From Intrasporangiaceae bacterium URHB0013 (GTDB lineage Bacteria; Actinomycetota; Actinomycetes; Actinomycetales; Dermatophilaceae), in contig JIBA01000006.1 of NCBI GenBank assembly GCA_000620545.1, positions 1 to 50,567 of the forward strand: 50,567 nt of DNA. The letters run 5' to 3'. A model generated the notes under the pieces. That model was not told where the DNA came from. It did no database searches and saw only the letters and a list, made by a program, of their open reading frames with translations. A program made the translations under genes and the position numbers. Below, in pieces: positions 1 to 10,177 of this stretch (positions are counted from its first letter, which is position 1; the number at the start of each line of letters is the position of its first letter).

Positions 1-94
1 AGCATCGACCGCACCCGACCCCGTCGCCGATGATCCGAGACAGGGTGTCGCCGATGTCTTGAGACACCTGTCGCGGATGTCCTGAGACCAGACA
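1..94 (-). mobile_element. Left-end fragment of IS481-type element (terminal and upstream region)
   Basis: These bases are the exact reverse complement of 50255-50348, which lies just upstream of the transposase start at 50354. The window therefore opens inside a second copy of the same element, pointing leftward. Read on the minus strand it begins TGTCTGGTCTCAGGACATC and holds three imperfect direct repeats of about 23 bp (GTCTCAgGACATCgGCGACA-like), as expected for subterminal transposase sites or the IS promoter. The transposase itself lies outside the window. Identity with the right copy stops abruptly at base 94/95, which marks the element end. Confidence 0.8.
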
Positions 95-108
95 CCACCG
101 CCACCGCC

Positions 109-158
109 AGAACGACGAAGGACCCCGACTGTTTTCCGTCGGGGTCCTTCGTCGTTCT
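109..158. terminator. Long perfect hairpin between IS end and hydrolase gene
   Basis: Arms 109-129 and 138-158 are perfectly complementary over 21 bp with an 8-base loop (TGTTTTCC). It lies 30 bp past the stop of the minus-strand hydrolase gene and 14 bp from the IS end. It is probably that gene's terminator and could also block transcription from the IS. Confidence 0.7.
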
Positions 159-188
159 GACAGGAAGCGTCAGCCGAGTGCACCTGGG

Positions 189-875
189 TCACGTGTCGAG
201 GAAGGCGTGCACCGCCTGCAGGAACTCCTTCGGCCGGGACGCGTGGATCTCGTGTCCAGCATCGATGGTCAGCTGGCTTCCTCGCTCCAGCAGGGCGACG
301 AGCTCGGCGACGTGCTCCCCCGGCAGGAAGCTGCCGGGTCCGCCGCTGATGGCGAGTGTGGGAGTCGCGACCCGGGCAAGGGTGTCTGGCCAGTGGGCAG
401 CGGGCTCATCGATCTCGGGGCGGATCTGCCCGACCACCGCCCAGTCGAAGTCAAGGTCGCCCTCCGGTCGAGTCGGCGGCGCCGGGCGGCGCTGGTGGAG
501 CAGACCGACGTCCTCGAGCACGAGCCGACGCACCGAGGGTGCGCCTGCAGCGAGGGCGCGACAGGCCACGAGCCCGCCGAGGGAGTGGCCGATGACGTCG
601 ACCTGCGTCGCCATGGTGACCAACAGCCCCGCGAGGTCCTCGGCCATCAGGTCGATCGAGTAGGTGCCCGGCCAGTCGCTCTCGCCATGACCACGAAGGT
701 CGAGGGCGTGGACGGTCCGATCTCGGCTCAGGTCCTCGGCGACGACGTCCCAGTCGCTGGCGGTGGCTCCGGTTCCCGGCACGAGCACGACAGGGGGATG
801 CAGCGACACCTTCGGCGAGCGTGACCTGACATTGAGGGCAATGCCGTTCACCCCGTTGAGCACCTCTTCGACCAT
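189..875 (-). CDS. Alpha/beta hydrolase
   Basis: A 228-aa alpha/beta-hydrolase fold protein without signal peptide. The oxyanion-hole region is near VLVPGTG (31-36), the RGHGESD loop is at 61-67, the nucleophile elbow GHSLGG puts Ser98 as catalytic serine, and the AGHEIH segment supplies His208. The usual Asp after strand beta-7 is not obvious (ISGGPGSFLP), so an acid after beta-6 (Glu121/Asp122) may serve instead. The cap is short, so the enzyme is near the minimal size for the family. Substrate unknown. It is divergent from the NAD(P)-binding gene at 973, and the shared gap holds a palindrome. Confidence 0.85.
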   Translation of the reverse strand: MVEEVLNGVNGIALNVRSRSPKVSLHPPVVLVPGTGATASDWDVVAEDLSRDRTVHALDLRGHGESDWPGTYSIDLMAEDLAGLLVTMATQVDVIGHSLGGLVACRALAAGAPSVRRLVLEDVGLLHQRRPAPPTRPEGDLDFDWAVVGQIRPEIDEPAAHWPDTLARVATPTLAISGGPGSFLPGEHVAELVALLERGSQLTIDAGHEIHASRPKEFLQAVHAFLDT

Positions 876-930
876 GCCCAGAGTCTGACGGTTCGGTGGC
901 GACCGCCGCCATCAGCGCACGAACGAGGTA

Positions 931-946
931 GGTTGAAGGCTCAACC
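931..946. promoter_or_regulatory. Palindromic operator candidate GGTTGA-AGGC-TCAACC
   Basis: A perfect 6-bp inverted repeat with a 4-base centre lies in the 97-bp divergent gap between the hydrolase (start 875) and the NAD(P)-binding protein (start 973). TTGA-n4-TCAA dyads are typical of MarR/HxlR-type winged-helix regulators. No regulator gene is adjacent, so the cognate protein is unknown. Confidence 0.5.
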
Positions 947-972
947 AACCTTTCCCACACGAGGAGCACCTG

Positions 973-1611
973 ATGGCCACGATCGTCGTCTTCGGAGGGA
1001 CCGGCTACACCGGCGGCAACGTCGTCCGCGAGGCAGTCTCGCGCGGTCACCAGGTGGTGTCGGTGAGCCGGTCCGAGCCGGAGGAGCCCGTGGAAGGCGT
1101 TCGGTACGAGACCGGCGGCGCCGAGGAGGTCGCGGGGCGGGTCGTCCCGGGGGCCGACGCGGTCGTGGCGGCGCTGTCGCCGCGCGGAGACATGTCCGGA
1201 CGGCTCGTGGAGGTCTACCGCGGCCTCGCGCAGCAGGCGGCTGAGGCGGGCGCTCGGTACGTGCAGGTCGGCGGGTTCAGCTCGCTGCGCCCCGCGCCGG
1301 GCGCGCCCCGCTTCGTCGAGGGGGACATCCCGGAGCAGTTCCGCGACGAGGCGCTGGAGGGCGAGGCGACCCGCGTCCTGCTCGCCGAGGAGGCCCCCCA
1401 GGGCCTGGACTGGGTCTTCGTCAGCCCCGCGGGCGGGTACGGCGCATGGGCGGCGGGCGAGCGGACCGGCAGCTTCCGGGTCGGAAACGACGTCGCGCTG
1501 TTCGACGCCGACGGCGGCTCGAACATCTCCGGCGCCGACTTCGCCGCGGCGATCCTCGACGAGATCGAGCGTCCGGCCCATCACCGCGCGCACATCGGCG
1601 TCGCCTACTGA
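973..1611 (+). CDS. NAD(P)-binding (atypical SDR / NmrA-like) protein
   Basis: A 212-aa Rossmann protein with the dinucleotide-binding motif GGTGYTGG at residues 8-15 directly after the first beta strand. The size and the lack of a clear YxxxK site fit the NAD(P)H-binding atypical SDR group (NmrA/YwnB-like), whose members act as redox sensors or reductases. The start is supported by GAGGAG 7 bases upstream of the ATG. Its promoter gap holds the 931-946 palindrome, shared with the divergent hydrolase. Precise substrate unknown. Confidence 0.85.
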   Translation: MATIVVFGGTGYTGGNVVREAVSRGHQVVSVSRSEPEEPVEGVRYETGGAEEVAGRVVPGADAVVAALSPRGDMSGRLVEVYRGLAQQAAEAGARYVQVGGFSSLRPAPGAPRFVEGDIPEQFRDEALEGEATRVLLAEEAPQGLDWVFVSPAGGYGAWAAGERTGSFRVGNDVALFDADGGSNISGADFAAAILDEIERPAHHRAHIGVAY

Positions 1612-1769
1612 GCGAGTCAGCCGAACCGCGCGACCACCGCGCTGCGGACGTGTCGGCGGGTTCGGTGCCTCCTCGAGAGGAGGTGCAGCCCCGGTCGTGC
1701 CTGCGGACCTGTGCATGGTCCGCTCCCCACCTGGGCGTTTGCGGGACGCGATCGCGGGAACGTAGAGCC

Positions 1770-1928
1770 ATGCGTCTGCGCGACCACAACAAGGGAGACC
1801 TGGCCCTGACGGCTCTGACCCTGGCCTTCGGCGCGGCGGCAGCCGCCAGTGAAGCCGCCCGCTGGGCTGCCCGCCGTCACCGCCGACGCAGGGGTGCCGC
1901 GCACGTGCGGCGCCGCACGTCCACGTAG
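1770..1928 (+). CDS. Possible small basic protein (52 aa)
   Basis: A small open frame in the 401-bp space between 1612 and 2012. It encodes a short polar N-terminus, an Ala-rich hydrophobic stretch (LALTALTLAFGAAAAASEAARWAA) and an Arg/His-rich tail, the shape of a small single-pass or membrane-associated peptide. A weak GGGAA sits about 13 bases upstream. No family recognised. It may be chance; the rest of the gap shows nothing clear. Confidence 0.3.
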   Translation: MRLRDHNKGDLALTALTLAFGAAAAASEAARWAARRHRRRRGAAHVRRRTST

Positions 1929-2012
1929 TCGCCTGGTCAGAAGGCACGACGTCGATAGACGCGTGTCGCCCATGGAGTACTTGCTTCTTCCCGATGGTTG
2001 CGAGGGGTCGGC

Positions 2013-2867
2013 TCAGGCGTCGTCGTGGGCGAGGGCCGAGGAGAGCTCGCGGTGGGCGTCCGCCTGGGCGAGGAGGGTCCGCGCCTTGGTCTCGAAGAGC
2101 TCGAGCGCGTCGGCGCCAGCGGCGAAGCGCAGCGGAGGCGTGTCGCTGGAGGCGAGCGAGACCAAGGCGTCGGCGAGCTTCGCCGGGTCGCCACCTTGCT
2201 TGCCGTTCATGGCCTGCCAGGCCTCGATCGTCGCGGCGGTGCGGTCGGCGTAGTCGTCGATGGACGGCTGTGCGTACTGCGTGGACTGCGGGGTGAGCAG
2301 CTCGGTGCGGAAGAAGCCCGGCTCGACCAGCATGGTGCGGATCCCGAACGGGGAGATCTCCGATGCCAGCCCTTCCATGAAGCCCTCGACGCCGAACTTG
2401 GAAGCGGCGTAGGCGGTCAGGAAGTCACCGGACGAGGCGATGCCGGCGGTCGAGGAGATGGTCATGACCAGCCCGGAGCGCTGCGCCCGGAGCTGGGGAA
2501 GGGCTGCCCGGGTGACGTTGACCGGTCCGAACAGGGTGGTCTCGATCTGGGCGCGGAAGTCCTCGGGGGTCATCTCCTCGAAGAATCCGGCGTTGAACGA
2601 CCCGGCGTTGTTGACCAGGACGTCGAGGCGACCGAACCGCTCGACGGTTGCTGTGACCGCGGCCTCGGCAGCGGACGGGTCCGTGACGTCGAGTGCGACG
2701 GGCAACAGGTCTTCGTGCTGCCCCAGGGCCCGGGTGACGCTCTCGACGTTGCGGGCGGTGGCGACCACCGCGTGGCCGGCGGCCAAGGCGGCCCCGGCGA
2801 TGTCGACGCCAAGGCCGCGACCGGCGCCCGTCACGAGCCATACGTTCTGCGTGGAGTTCTCTGTCAT
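2013..2867 (-). CDS. SDR family oxidoreductase
   Basis: A 284-aa classical short-chain dehydrogenase/reductase. It has the cofactor motif TGAGRGLG (13-20), the NNAG motif (86-89), a catalytic serine in ISSTAG (138-142) and the active-site YAASK with Tyr153 and Lys157. The ARN segment after beta-2 suggests NADP(H) preference (inference). It is divergent from an XRE regulator at 3026, with a strong palindrome in the gap, a common regulator/target arrangement in actinobacteria, so substrate-responsive control by that regulator is likely. Confidence 0.92.
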   Translation of the reverse strand: MTENSTQNVWLVTGAGRGLGVDIAGAALAAGHAVVATARNVESVTRALGQHEDLLPVALDVTDPSAAEAAVTATVERFGRLDVLVNNAGSFNAGFFEEMTPEDFRAQIETTLFGPVNVTRAALPQLRAQRSGLVMTISSTAGIASSGDFLTAYAASKFGVEGFMEGLASEISPFGIRTMLVEPGFFRTELLTPQSTQYAQPSIDDYADRTAATIEAWQAMNGKQGGDPAKLADALVSLASSDTPPLRFAAGADALELFETKARTLLAQADAHRELSSALAHDDA

Positions 2868-2968
2868 CTGTGCTGGATTCCCTCAAGCTCGTTCCTGCCG
2901 GTCGCCGACCCGGAGAGGCCGACATCTCCCACAGAACCAGCACAGGGCAGTGCGTGGGAGTCCCGGCC

Positions 2969-2995
2969 GTGGGGGTCACCGACAGTGACCCCCAC
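2969..2995. promoter_or_regulatory. 27-bp operator: perfect 11-bp inverted repeat, 5-bp spacer
   Basis: GTGGGGGTCAC (2969-2979), CGACA, GTGACCCCCAC (2985-2995). It lies between the divergent SDR gene (2867) and XRE gene (3026), just upstream of the XRE gene's -10 element TACAGT (3013-3018). A regulator bound here would cover the XRE -35 region, so autorepression and control of the SDR are the natural reading. Confidence 0.7.
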
Positions 2996-3025
2996 CCTGT
3001 TCCCAGCGCTCGTACAGTGGATGCC

Positions 3026-3946
3026 ATGACCGTCCGGGAGCCGACTCCACGCGACTCCGTACGCGCCGAGATCAGGGAGTTCCTCAGCTCCCGCCGGGCC
3101 AGGATCACCCCCGAGCAGGCAGGCCTCCCGACCTATGGCGGGGAACGCCGTCGTGTGCCGGGGCTGCGGCGGGAGGAGACCGCGCTCCTGGTCGGGGTGT
3201 CCCCGCAGTACTACATCCGCCTGGAGCGCGGCGACGCCACCGGCGTCTCCGACAGCGTGATCGACGGCATCGCCCACGCGCTGCGGCTCGACGACGCCGA
3301 ACGAGCGCACCTGCTCGACCTGCTCCGCACCGCGAACACACCCTCGCGGGCGGCGAAGCGGCCGTCCGGGGCCACCGATCGCGTGCGTGCCACCATCCGA
3401 CGTCTCGTGGACGCGATGCCCACCGTGCCCGCAGTCGTGCTCAACGGCCGTCTCGACGTCCTCGCCGTCAACGCGCTCGGCCGTGCCCTGTTCTGCCCGT
3501 GGTACGACGCCGGCCTGCCGGTGAACAACGCGCGCCTCGTGTTCTTCGACCCCAGAGCGAGCGTGCTCTTCCGCGACTGGGACACCGTCGCGAACGACAC
3601 CGTCGCCCTGCTCCGGGGAGAGGCCGGCCGGGTCCCGTACGACCGGCAGCTGAGCGACCTCGTCGGCGAGCTGTCCACCCGCAGCGAGGACTTCCGGGTC
3701 CGTTGGGCCGCCCACGACGTGCGGATCCACAACACCGGCGTCAAGAAGCTGCACCATCCGGTCGTCGGCGACCTCGACCTACCGTTCGAGTCGCTACCCG
3801 TCGATCCCGGTGCCACCACCAACCTGGTCACCTACCTCCCCGAACCAGGCACGCCGACCGAGGACGCGTTGGCACTGCTCGCCAGCTGGGCGGCCAGTGA
3901 GGCGGGCACTGCCGGCGACGAGGCAGCCAACCAGCGGATGCGCTGA
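3026..3946 (+). CDS. XRE-family regulator with MmyB-like ligand-binding domain
   Basis: A 306-aa DNA-binding regulator. The N-terminal HTH includes RRVPGLRREETALLVGVSPQYYIRLERG, the usual opening of MmyB-like actinobacterial regulators. The C-terminal ~190 residues form the PAS-like MLTR/MmyB ligand-binding domain, including NALGRALF and LVFFDPRASVLFRDWD. The frame is open further upstream, but the ATG at 3026 is preferred: TACAGT (3013-3018) ends 7 bases before it, suggesting a leaderless mRNA, and the longer N-terminus would run through the operator. Probably binds 2969-2995 and controls the divergent SDR. Confidence 0.9.
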   Translation: MTVREPTPRDSVRAEIREFLSSRRARITPEQAGLPTYGGERRRVPGLRREETALLVGVSPQYYIRLERGDATGVSDSVIDGIAHALRLDDAERAHLLDLLRTANTPSRAAKRPSGATDRVRATIRRLVDAMPTVPAVVLNGRLDVLAVNALGRALFCPWYDAGLPVNNARLVFFDPRASVLFRDWDTVANDTVALLRGEAGRVPYDRQLSDLVGELSTRSEDFRVRWAAHDVRIHNTGVKKLHHPVVGDLDLPFESLPVDPGATTNLVTYLPEPGTPTEDALALLASWAASEAGTAGDEAANQRMR

Positions 3947-4047
3947 GCGCTCTCAGCGGGTTCAGTCGATCGGCCCCGGCGAACAGCCCACCAGGAGCCA
4001 ACGGCTGGACCCGGCACGTGCTCATCGGCGGCGGCCCGGGGAAGCGG

Positions 4048-4530
4048 TCAGGCCAGCGCGGCCTCGACCTTCGCGATGACGGCTGTCTCGTTCGACGAGA
4101 CGTCGTCGGCCGCGGCCGCCGCGTCACGGCAGCTCTGCAGCACCATCGCGCGGTAGCCGTCGACGAGCTGGGGTGCCTTGGCACGCAACAGCGCGACGGC
4201 CTCACCCAGCACCCCCAAGGTGCGGGCCTCGACCTCCGCCGGGGTGCCCTTCGGCAGCTCGGGGAACCCGCCCTTGGCGACGAGGGCGGCGATCTCCGGA
4301 GGTGCTCCCGCGAGTGCCTTGGAGGCAGCGAACGACTCCTTGATGCTGTCGAACATGCCCTTCTCGGCGCGTGACACCCAGGCGCTCGCCAGCATCGCCG
4401 CCGAGCGCAGGGTGCCGTGCTCCGCATCGGTGAACCCCGCGGCATCCGTGCTCTCGGCCGGCGGGGTGGATGGGTTGGTCGCGGGGGCCGCCTCGGGCTC
4501 GGTCGGCTGCGTGGACGGGGTGTCGGTCAT
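4048..4530 (-). CDS. Hypothetical helical protein downstream of Hsp70-like gene
   Basis: A 160-aa protein of unrecognised family. Residues 1-32 are Thr/Pro/Glu/Ala-rich and probably disordered; the rest is Ala-rich and predicted helical by eye, with one Cys in VLQSCRD. No signal peptide or membrane segment. AGCAGGAG lies 6 bases before the ATG. It follows the Hsp70-like gene on the same strand after a 159-bp gap. A client or cofactor role is only a positional guess. Confidence 0.75.
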   Translation of the reverse strand: MTDTPSTQPTEPEAAPATNPSTPPAESTDAAGFTDAEHGTLRSAAMLASAWVSRAEKGMFDSIKESFAASKALAGAPPEIAALVAKGGFPELPKGTPAEVEARTLGVLGEAVALLRAKAPQLVDGYRAMVLQSCRDAAAAADDVSSNETAVIAKVEAALA

Positions 4531-4697
4531 CGTCGGCTCCTGCTGGTGCGGTCGCGTCGGTGGGCACGGTGGGGACGGAGGTCGTCACCCACCCCTGATC
4601 CTGCCCCTTGCGGCGGCCGGATGCTGCTGGACGAGGGTCACCGATTCTGCGGCCTCGCGTCGGCGCGCTGACGGCCCCCCTGATCGGACCGACCGTC

Positions 4698-6290
4698 TCA
4701 GACCTGGAACACGTGCTCTTGGCGGTAGCCCGTCGTGAGATCGGTGAGCGACAGCCCGATGATGCCGGCCGGGTCGACCGTGTAGCGCTCCTCGAGAAGC
4801 GGGCCCGCCTCGAGACGGACGATGGGCAGCCCACGCAGCACCGAGGACTCGACTGGGGTGGCGCTTCCGGTCCGCCGCTCGGCCCGCTGCAGCTCGGGGT
4901 CGAACGGGAAGACGATCTGGGCCACGGGCGCGAGGTCGCCGCGCGGCTCGCCCTGGTCGTCGACCGAGGAGTACTCCACGAAGCGGAACCAGCCGATGTT
5001 GTGAGCCGCCTGGTAGCGGCGGGTCACGACGACGGACTCGGCGGCTGCCGGCTCGCCGAGCGCGTCCGCGGTCCGCAGCGACCGGTCCAGGACCGGGTCG
5101 AAGGACACGGCAGCCCCGCCCTCGCGCTCACGGAAGACCCCGAAGCCACGCGAGAGCCGGTCGCGCAGCGAGAACCCTGCCTCGGGGTCGGCGGCGATGG
5201 CAAGGCCGACAGCAGTGGAGGCGCTCGGCATCGGGGAGCGATGCACGCGGCGGCCGAACCGTGACCGCAACATCCGGGGCACGAGCGGTAGTCCGCTCGC
5301 TCCGCCGACGATGTAGATGCCGGCCACCCCTTGGAGCTCGTCACCGTCCTCGTCCGGCGACTGCAGGGACTGCACCAGAGGCTCCATCGCCTCGGTGGTC
5401 GCCGCGACCAGCGGCGTGACGGCGGCGTAGAAGTCGTCGACGGGAACGGTCACCGCGGCGCTGGCCTCGCCTGCGGCTGCGGGCACCTCGACGGCGACCC
5501 GGCGAGACTGCGGACCGATGCGCTCCTTGGCCTCGCGGCACTCCTCGAGCAGGCTCGCCCACGACGCCTCGGACAGCTGGGTCTGCTCTCGGCCGGCACC
5601 CTGCAGGGCGGCTGCGGCGAGGGCCTGGTCGAAGTCGTCCCCGCCGAGCCGGTTGACGCCGAAGGAGTCGAGCACCTCGTGCTGAGTGCCCGACAGCCGC
5701 AGCAACGACGCGTCGAAGGTGCCGCCGCCGAGGTCGTAGACGATGACGAGGTCGCGCCGTGACGTGATCGAGCGCGCCTGCCGGTGGGCGAACTCGAAGC
5801 TGGCGGCCGATGGCTCGTTGACGAGACCAGCCACGTCGAAGCCCGCCTGCCTGCACGCCTCGAGGGTGAGGAAGCGCTGGGCGCTGTTGGCCTGGGCCGG
5901 AACACCGAGCATCGCGCGGGGCGGGCGCGTCCCGTCCAGCCGACCGTCGATGCTCGACGCGGTCCGGAGCGCATCCAGAACCGCGGAGAAGAGCCCCGTC
6001 AGCACGTCGAAGAGCGGCACCTCACGGTCACCGAGGCGCATCAGCGTGTGCGGCGTGACCCGGGGCTCGGCGAGCAGGCGCTTGAAAGAGCGGACGGACG
6101 GCATACCTCGTTGGGCCGCCTCGAGCGCCGCGAAGCCGTAGACCAGCGTGCCGCCGTCGTCGGCGACGACGGAGGGGAAGTGGTCACGGGCATCGCCGTC
6201 CTCGTCGAGGAAGGTCACCACCGGGTAGTTGCCGCGGTCGCCGTGGGCGACGACTGTGTGGGTGGTGCCGAAGTCCAGGCCGAGATCCAT
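4698..6290 (-). CDS. Hsp70 family protein (DnaK-like, lid-less)
   Basis: A 530-aa Hsp70-type ATPase. The actin-like nucleotide domain shows phosphate-1 GLDFGTTHTVVA near the N-terminus, VPAQANSAQR and NEPSAA (equivalents of the DnaK VPAYFNDAQR and NEPTAA segments), phosphate-2 YDLGGGTFDASL (about 186-197) and adenosine motif IYIVGGASGLP (about 325-335). About 150 further residues resemble a beta-type substrate domain, but the helical lid of true DnaK (about 620 aa) is missing. The in-frame GTG at 6293 is open, but TAGCCT (reverse strand, 6297-6302) ends 6 bases before the ATG at 6290, supporting a leaderless start there. Client unknown. Confidence 0.88.
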   Translation of the reverse strand: MDLGLDFGTTHTVVAHGDRGNYPVVTFLDEDGDARDHFPSVVADDGGTLVYGFAALEAAQRGMPSVRSFKRLLAEPRVTPHTLMRLGDREVPLFDVLTGLFSAVLDALRTASSIDGRLDGTRPPRAMLGVPAQANSAQRFLTLEACRQAGFDVAGLVNEPSAASFEFAHRQARSITSRRDLVIVYDLGGGTFDASLLRLSGTQHEVLDSFGVNRLGGDDFDQALAAAALQGAGREQTQLSEASWASLLEECREAKERIGPQSRRVAVEVPAAAGEASAAVTVPVDDFYAAVTPLVAATTEAMEPLVQSLQSPDEDGDELQGVAGIYIVGGASGLPLVPRMLRSRFGRRVHRSPMPSASTAVGLAIAADPEAGFSLRDRLSRGFGVFREREGGAAVSFDPVLDRSLRTADALGEPAAAESVVVTRRYQAAHNIGWFRFVEYSSVDDQGEPRGDLAPVAQIVFPFDPELQRAERRTGSATPVESSVLRGLPIVRLEAGPLLEERYTVDPAGIIGLSLTDLTTGYRQEHVFQV

Positions 6291-6364
6291 CACCCAAGGC
6301 TAGGCCGCTGACGCCGACACCAAGGATCTGGCCCAGATATCGGCCACCCCGGCGAGTGCCGCCC

Positions 6365-6805
6365 TCAGAAGGTGGGCAGCTCTCCCTCGCCCGGGGTGAC
6401 GCGCCGCTCCGACTCGTCGATGGGCACGTCGTTGATGCTCGCCTCACGGCGCCGCATGTAGCCGAGGTCGTCGAACTCCCACTGCTCGTTGCCGTAGGAC
6501 CGCCACCACTGGCCGTGCGCATCCCGCGACTCGTACTGGAACCGAACGGCGATGCGGTTGCCCGAGAAGGCCCACAGGTTCTTGCGCAGTCGGTAGTCGA
6601 GCTCACGTGCCCACTTCCGGGACAGGAACTCGACGATGGCTTCCCTGCCGACGACGTGCTCGTCGCGGTTTCGCCACTCCGAGTCCTCGGTGTATGCCGC
6701 GGCGACCCGCTCGGGGTCCCGGGTGTTCCACGCGTCCTCGGCCGCCTGCACCTTCTGGCGGGCGGTCTCCTCGGTGAACGGCGGGACGGGAGGTCGAGGG
6801 TCCAT
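6365..6805 (-). CDS. NTF2-like (DUF1348-type) protein
   Basis: A 146-aa cone-shaped NTF2/SnoaL-like protein. The segments [49 protein letters not shown] and [25 protein letters not shown] are characteristic of the DUF1348 group. AGGAG lies 7 bases before the ATG. It is divergent from the aldo/keto reductase at 7030, with a palindrome in the shared gap. Enzymatic role not established for the group. Confidence 0.85.
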   Translation of the reverse strand: MDPRPPVPPFTEETARQKVQAAEDAWNTRDPERVAAAYTEDSEWRNRDEHVVGREAIVEFLSRKWARELDYRLRKNLWAFSGNRIAVRFQYESRDAHGQWWRSYGNEQWEFDDLGYMRRREASINDVPIDESERRVTPGEGELPTF

Positions 6806-6970
6806 TCTTTGCTCCTGGGTGCAGCACGGGTTTCCTCACCTTATCCACGGCCGGGACGCGTGGGGCCCCGCGATCGCGAACGCCGCCCTCCCGTGGCGGC
6901 TGACGCCGGGGCCGGTGAGGATGGGTACGGGTGTCGGGAGGCCACGACGTGGTCGCTGACTGTTGGAGCG

Positions 6971-6985
6971 CACCCGATACGGGTG
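6971..6985. promoter_or_regulatory. Palindrome CACCCG-ATA-CGGGTG
   Basis: A perfect 6-bp dyad in the 224-bp divergent gap between the NTF2-like gene (6805) and the aldo/keto reductase (7030), 45 bp upstream of the latter's start. Plausible operator; no regulator is encoded next to it. Confidence 0.4.
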
Positions 6986-7005
6986 GGATGGGCACTGCGC
7001 ACTGA

Positions 7006-8019
<1,014 letters not shown>

Positions 8020-8074
8020 CCCCCAGGCGGCCGCTGAGGCTCGTCGGTAGGCCCTGCGCCGCACAGCGGCGCCG

Positions 8075-8113
8075 CCAGAGCCCTGCTCGGAAGCGGGCGG
8101 GCAGGGGCTCTGG
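8075..8113. terminator. Hairpin downstream of aldo/keto reductase
   Basis: CCAGAGCCCTGC (8075-8086) pairs with GCAGGGGCTCTGG (8101-8113) with one bulged base. It lies about 55 bp past the reductase stop. Confidence 0.45.
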
Positions 8114-8140
8114 ACGGTCGTCGAGGCGATGGGCTCCGGA

Positions 8141-8184
8141 AGGCGAGAGCCGGGGTGCTCTCTCGAGCACCCCGGCTCTCGCCT
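8141..8184. terminator. Strong bidirectional terminator hairpin
   Basis: A perfect 20-bp stem (8141-8160 with 8165-8184) with a TCTC loop between the convergent reductase (ends 8019) and the minus-strand secreted protein gene (ends 8196). Stem strength and position fit a bidirectional terminator. Confidence 0.75.
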
Positions 8185-8195
8185 ACGAGCTGCTT

Positions 8196-10010
8196 CTATG
8201 GCGTCGGGTCCTCCACCGTCGCCGAGAAGATGTCAGTGTTCCCGAAGGAGAGAGTTGTCCCCTGTGGGCACTGGTTGTTGGGACCGGGCCGCAGAGCATC
8301 AGAGGGGGCCAGCGGCAGCTCACCAGCCTGCTCGAGGTCCTCCTTCTCGTCGGCGACGATCGGTGCGGTCGCGCCGCTCAGCACGTCGTTGACGAACGCC
8401 TGTCGGTACGCGTCGATCGCCGGGCAGTCGGCGGCGTTGCGCACGTCGTTCCACACGGCGGTCGCACGCTCACGCGTGGCCACTGCGTAGTTGTAGTCCC
8501 CGAGGAACTCCGCTGTCAGTCCGTTCGCGCTGGACCCTCGGGCGTCACCGATCTCGCCGCGATGGAGTGACATCACGCTGTCGTCGGGCGCCACGTAGTT
8601 CACCACTCCAAGCATCCGCCGGCTGCGGGTGGTGTCGTTTCGCCACGGGTCCAGGTACGCGTTGTACGTGACGTAGGTGTCCGACCCGTCCGGGGCGATG
8701 GCTACCGCCGGCTGGTTGGCTCGGTCACCCGCCGTCGAGACGGCAGTCGGCCTGGAATAGAACGTTCCGCGGTCCGTGGACCGGATGAGGTACGCCCGCT
8801 CCTGGTTTGTACCGGCCCGGTCGTCGGACCAGGTGATGACGATCTCGTTGGTGGCGCCGAGACCCGACGGCGCACCGTTGGCGATGTCGATGCTGGGGAA
8901 GACGTCAGTCCGCGAGCCCGCGATGCCGTCGATGGTGAATCGACCCTGTGCCGGGTCGAACTGGCCGATTCCTGCCGTGTCGACGATGGCGCGCGGCCGC
9001 TCGAAGGTCGCGCCGCCGTTGGTGGAGCGCACCTGGTAGAAGACGCCGGTGTTGCGCTGCTTGTCGAAGCCGGACCACACGACGTAGACCGTGCCCCGGC
9101 TGTCGGTGCGGATGGCGCAACCCTGGCGACCGCCGGTCTGGCCGTTGTTGGTGGCGGCCGACAGCTGCCGGGTCGACCAGGTGTCGCCGCCGTCAGTGCT
9201 GCGTGCGAAGAGGACCGGCTCCGGTGCGCCGCTCCCGACGCCACGGAAGCCGACGTTGCAGACGTACGCGTTGCCGAAGTGGGCGCTGGAGGTCGCGTTG
9301 TCCGCCCAGATCTGTTCCTTGTCGCTGAAGAGGGCGGAGTTCTGCTTGGTCACGATCACCGGCGGCCTCCATGCCGACTTCTGCCCGGCCGCGGCCGCCG
9401 CGACGTTGTCGGTCCGGGAGACGGCGATCGCGGCAGCGCCGGCGAAGCCGGGCCTTCCCGGGAACGGTGTTGCGATGTTCGCGTAGTAGAGGCGCTGACC
9501 GTTCGCCCAGGAGAACCGCCCGTTGGCGCCACGCACGGGGCCGAAGGCGAGCTCCGGGTCGCCGTTGGAGACCATCCCGTTCTCGAAGTACCAGGGCAGG
9601 GTGCCGATGGCGCCGAAACTGGGAACGCACCCTGGCGTCGTTGCCGGCGGATCCGGCCGGCAGGAGGCGTTGCGCGCCGACCAGCCCGTGTAGTCCGGTT
9701 GCGTCCACGTGGCTCCGTTGTCCATGGAGAACTGGATGCCGCTGACGCCGACGCCAGGCGTGAACGGGCACGTCGTCGGGTCGCCGGCGTTGCAACGCTC
9801 CATGTCGATGTTGTCATTGGCGCCGGCGGCAAGGACGTTGGGCACGAACTGGTTGACCGCCAGCCCGGGTTCGTTCTGCTTGTTGTGCGAGAAGTACCGG
9901 TCGTCGCTGCCCACGGTCACCTCTGTGTCCACGGTCGCCGCAGATGCGACGACGGGGACGAGAGTCAGACCAAGTGAGAGGGCGACCGCGGTGAGGGCGG
10001 ATCTCCTCAT
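8196..10010 (-). CDS. Secreted BNR / sialidase-like beta-propeller protein
   Basis: About 604 aa from the ATG at 10010, chosen because it opens a clear Sec signal peptide ([25 protein letters not shown]) and is preceded by GAGGTAG; the frame is open 48 bases further upstream but lacks a signal there. The mature protein has several Asp-box/BNR motifs: [27 protein letters not shown] and STDRGTFY. These indicate a six-bladed propeller of the sialidase superfamily. I cannot assign the catalytic residues of a true sialidase, so glycosidase activity is not claimed. Exported or cell-surface protein. Confidence 0.82.
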   Translation of the reverse strand: MRRSALTAVALSLGLTLVPVVASAATVDTEVTVGSDDRYFSHNKQNEPGLAVNQFVPNVLAAGANDNIDMERCNAGDPTTCPFTPGVGVSGIQFSMDNGATWTQPDYTGWSARNASCRPDPPATTPGCVPSFGAIGTLPWYFENGMVSNGDPELAFGPVRGANGRFSWANGQRLYYANIATPFPGRPGFAGAAAIAVSRTDNVAAAAAGQKSAWRPPVIVTKQNSALFSDKEQIWADNATSSAHFGNAYVCNVGFRGVGSGAPEPVLFARSTDGGDTWSTRQLSAATNNGQTGGRQGCAIRTDSRGTVYVVWSGFDKQRNTGVFYQVRSTNGGATFERPRAIVDTAGIGQFDPAQGRFTIDGIAGSRTDVFPSIDIANGAPSGLGATNEIVITWSDDRAGTNQERAYLIRSTDRGTFYSRPTAVSTAGDRANQPAVAIAPDGSDTYVTYNAYLDPWRNDTTRSRRMLGVVNYVAPDDSVMSLHRGEIGDARGSSANGLTAEFLGDYNYAVATRERATAVWNDVRNAADCPAIDAYRQAFVNDVLSGATAPIVADEKEDLEQAGELPLAPSDALRPGPNNQCPQGTTLSFGNTDIFSATVEDPTP

Positions 10011-10177
10011 GGCTACCTCGGATCCTGAGCGGAACCCCCTGAGCCCGGCTTTGGGCATCCCGTCGGAACGCTACGCCTGCAACGCCGCGCCCCGCTACGG
10101 ATGGGACCGGGGCAATCCGCCCGCCGTCACAGTGATTTCGGCCCGCGAAGCAGGCACGAGTCGACGGCCGAGCGGGC

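Noticed and set aside
8196-10010. True sialidase or virulence factor
   Set aside because: Asp-boxes are present but the Arg triad, Tyr and Asp of catalytic sialidases could not be placed.
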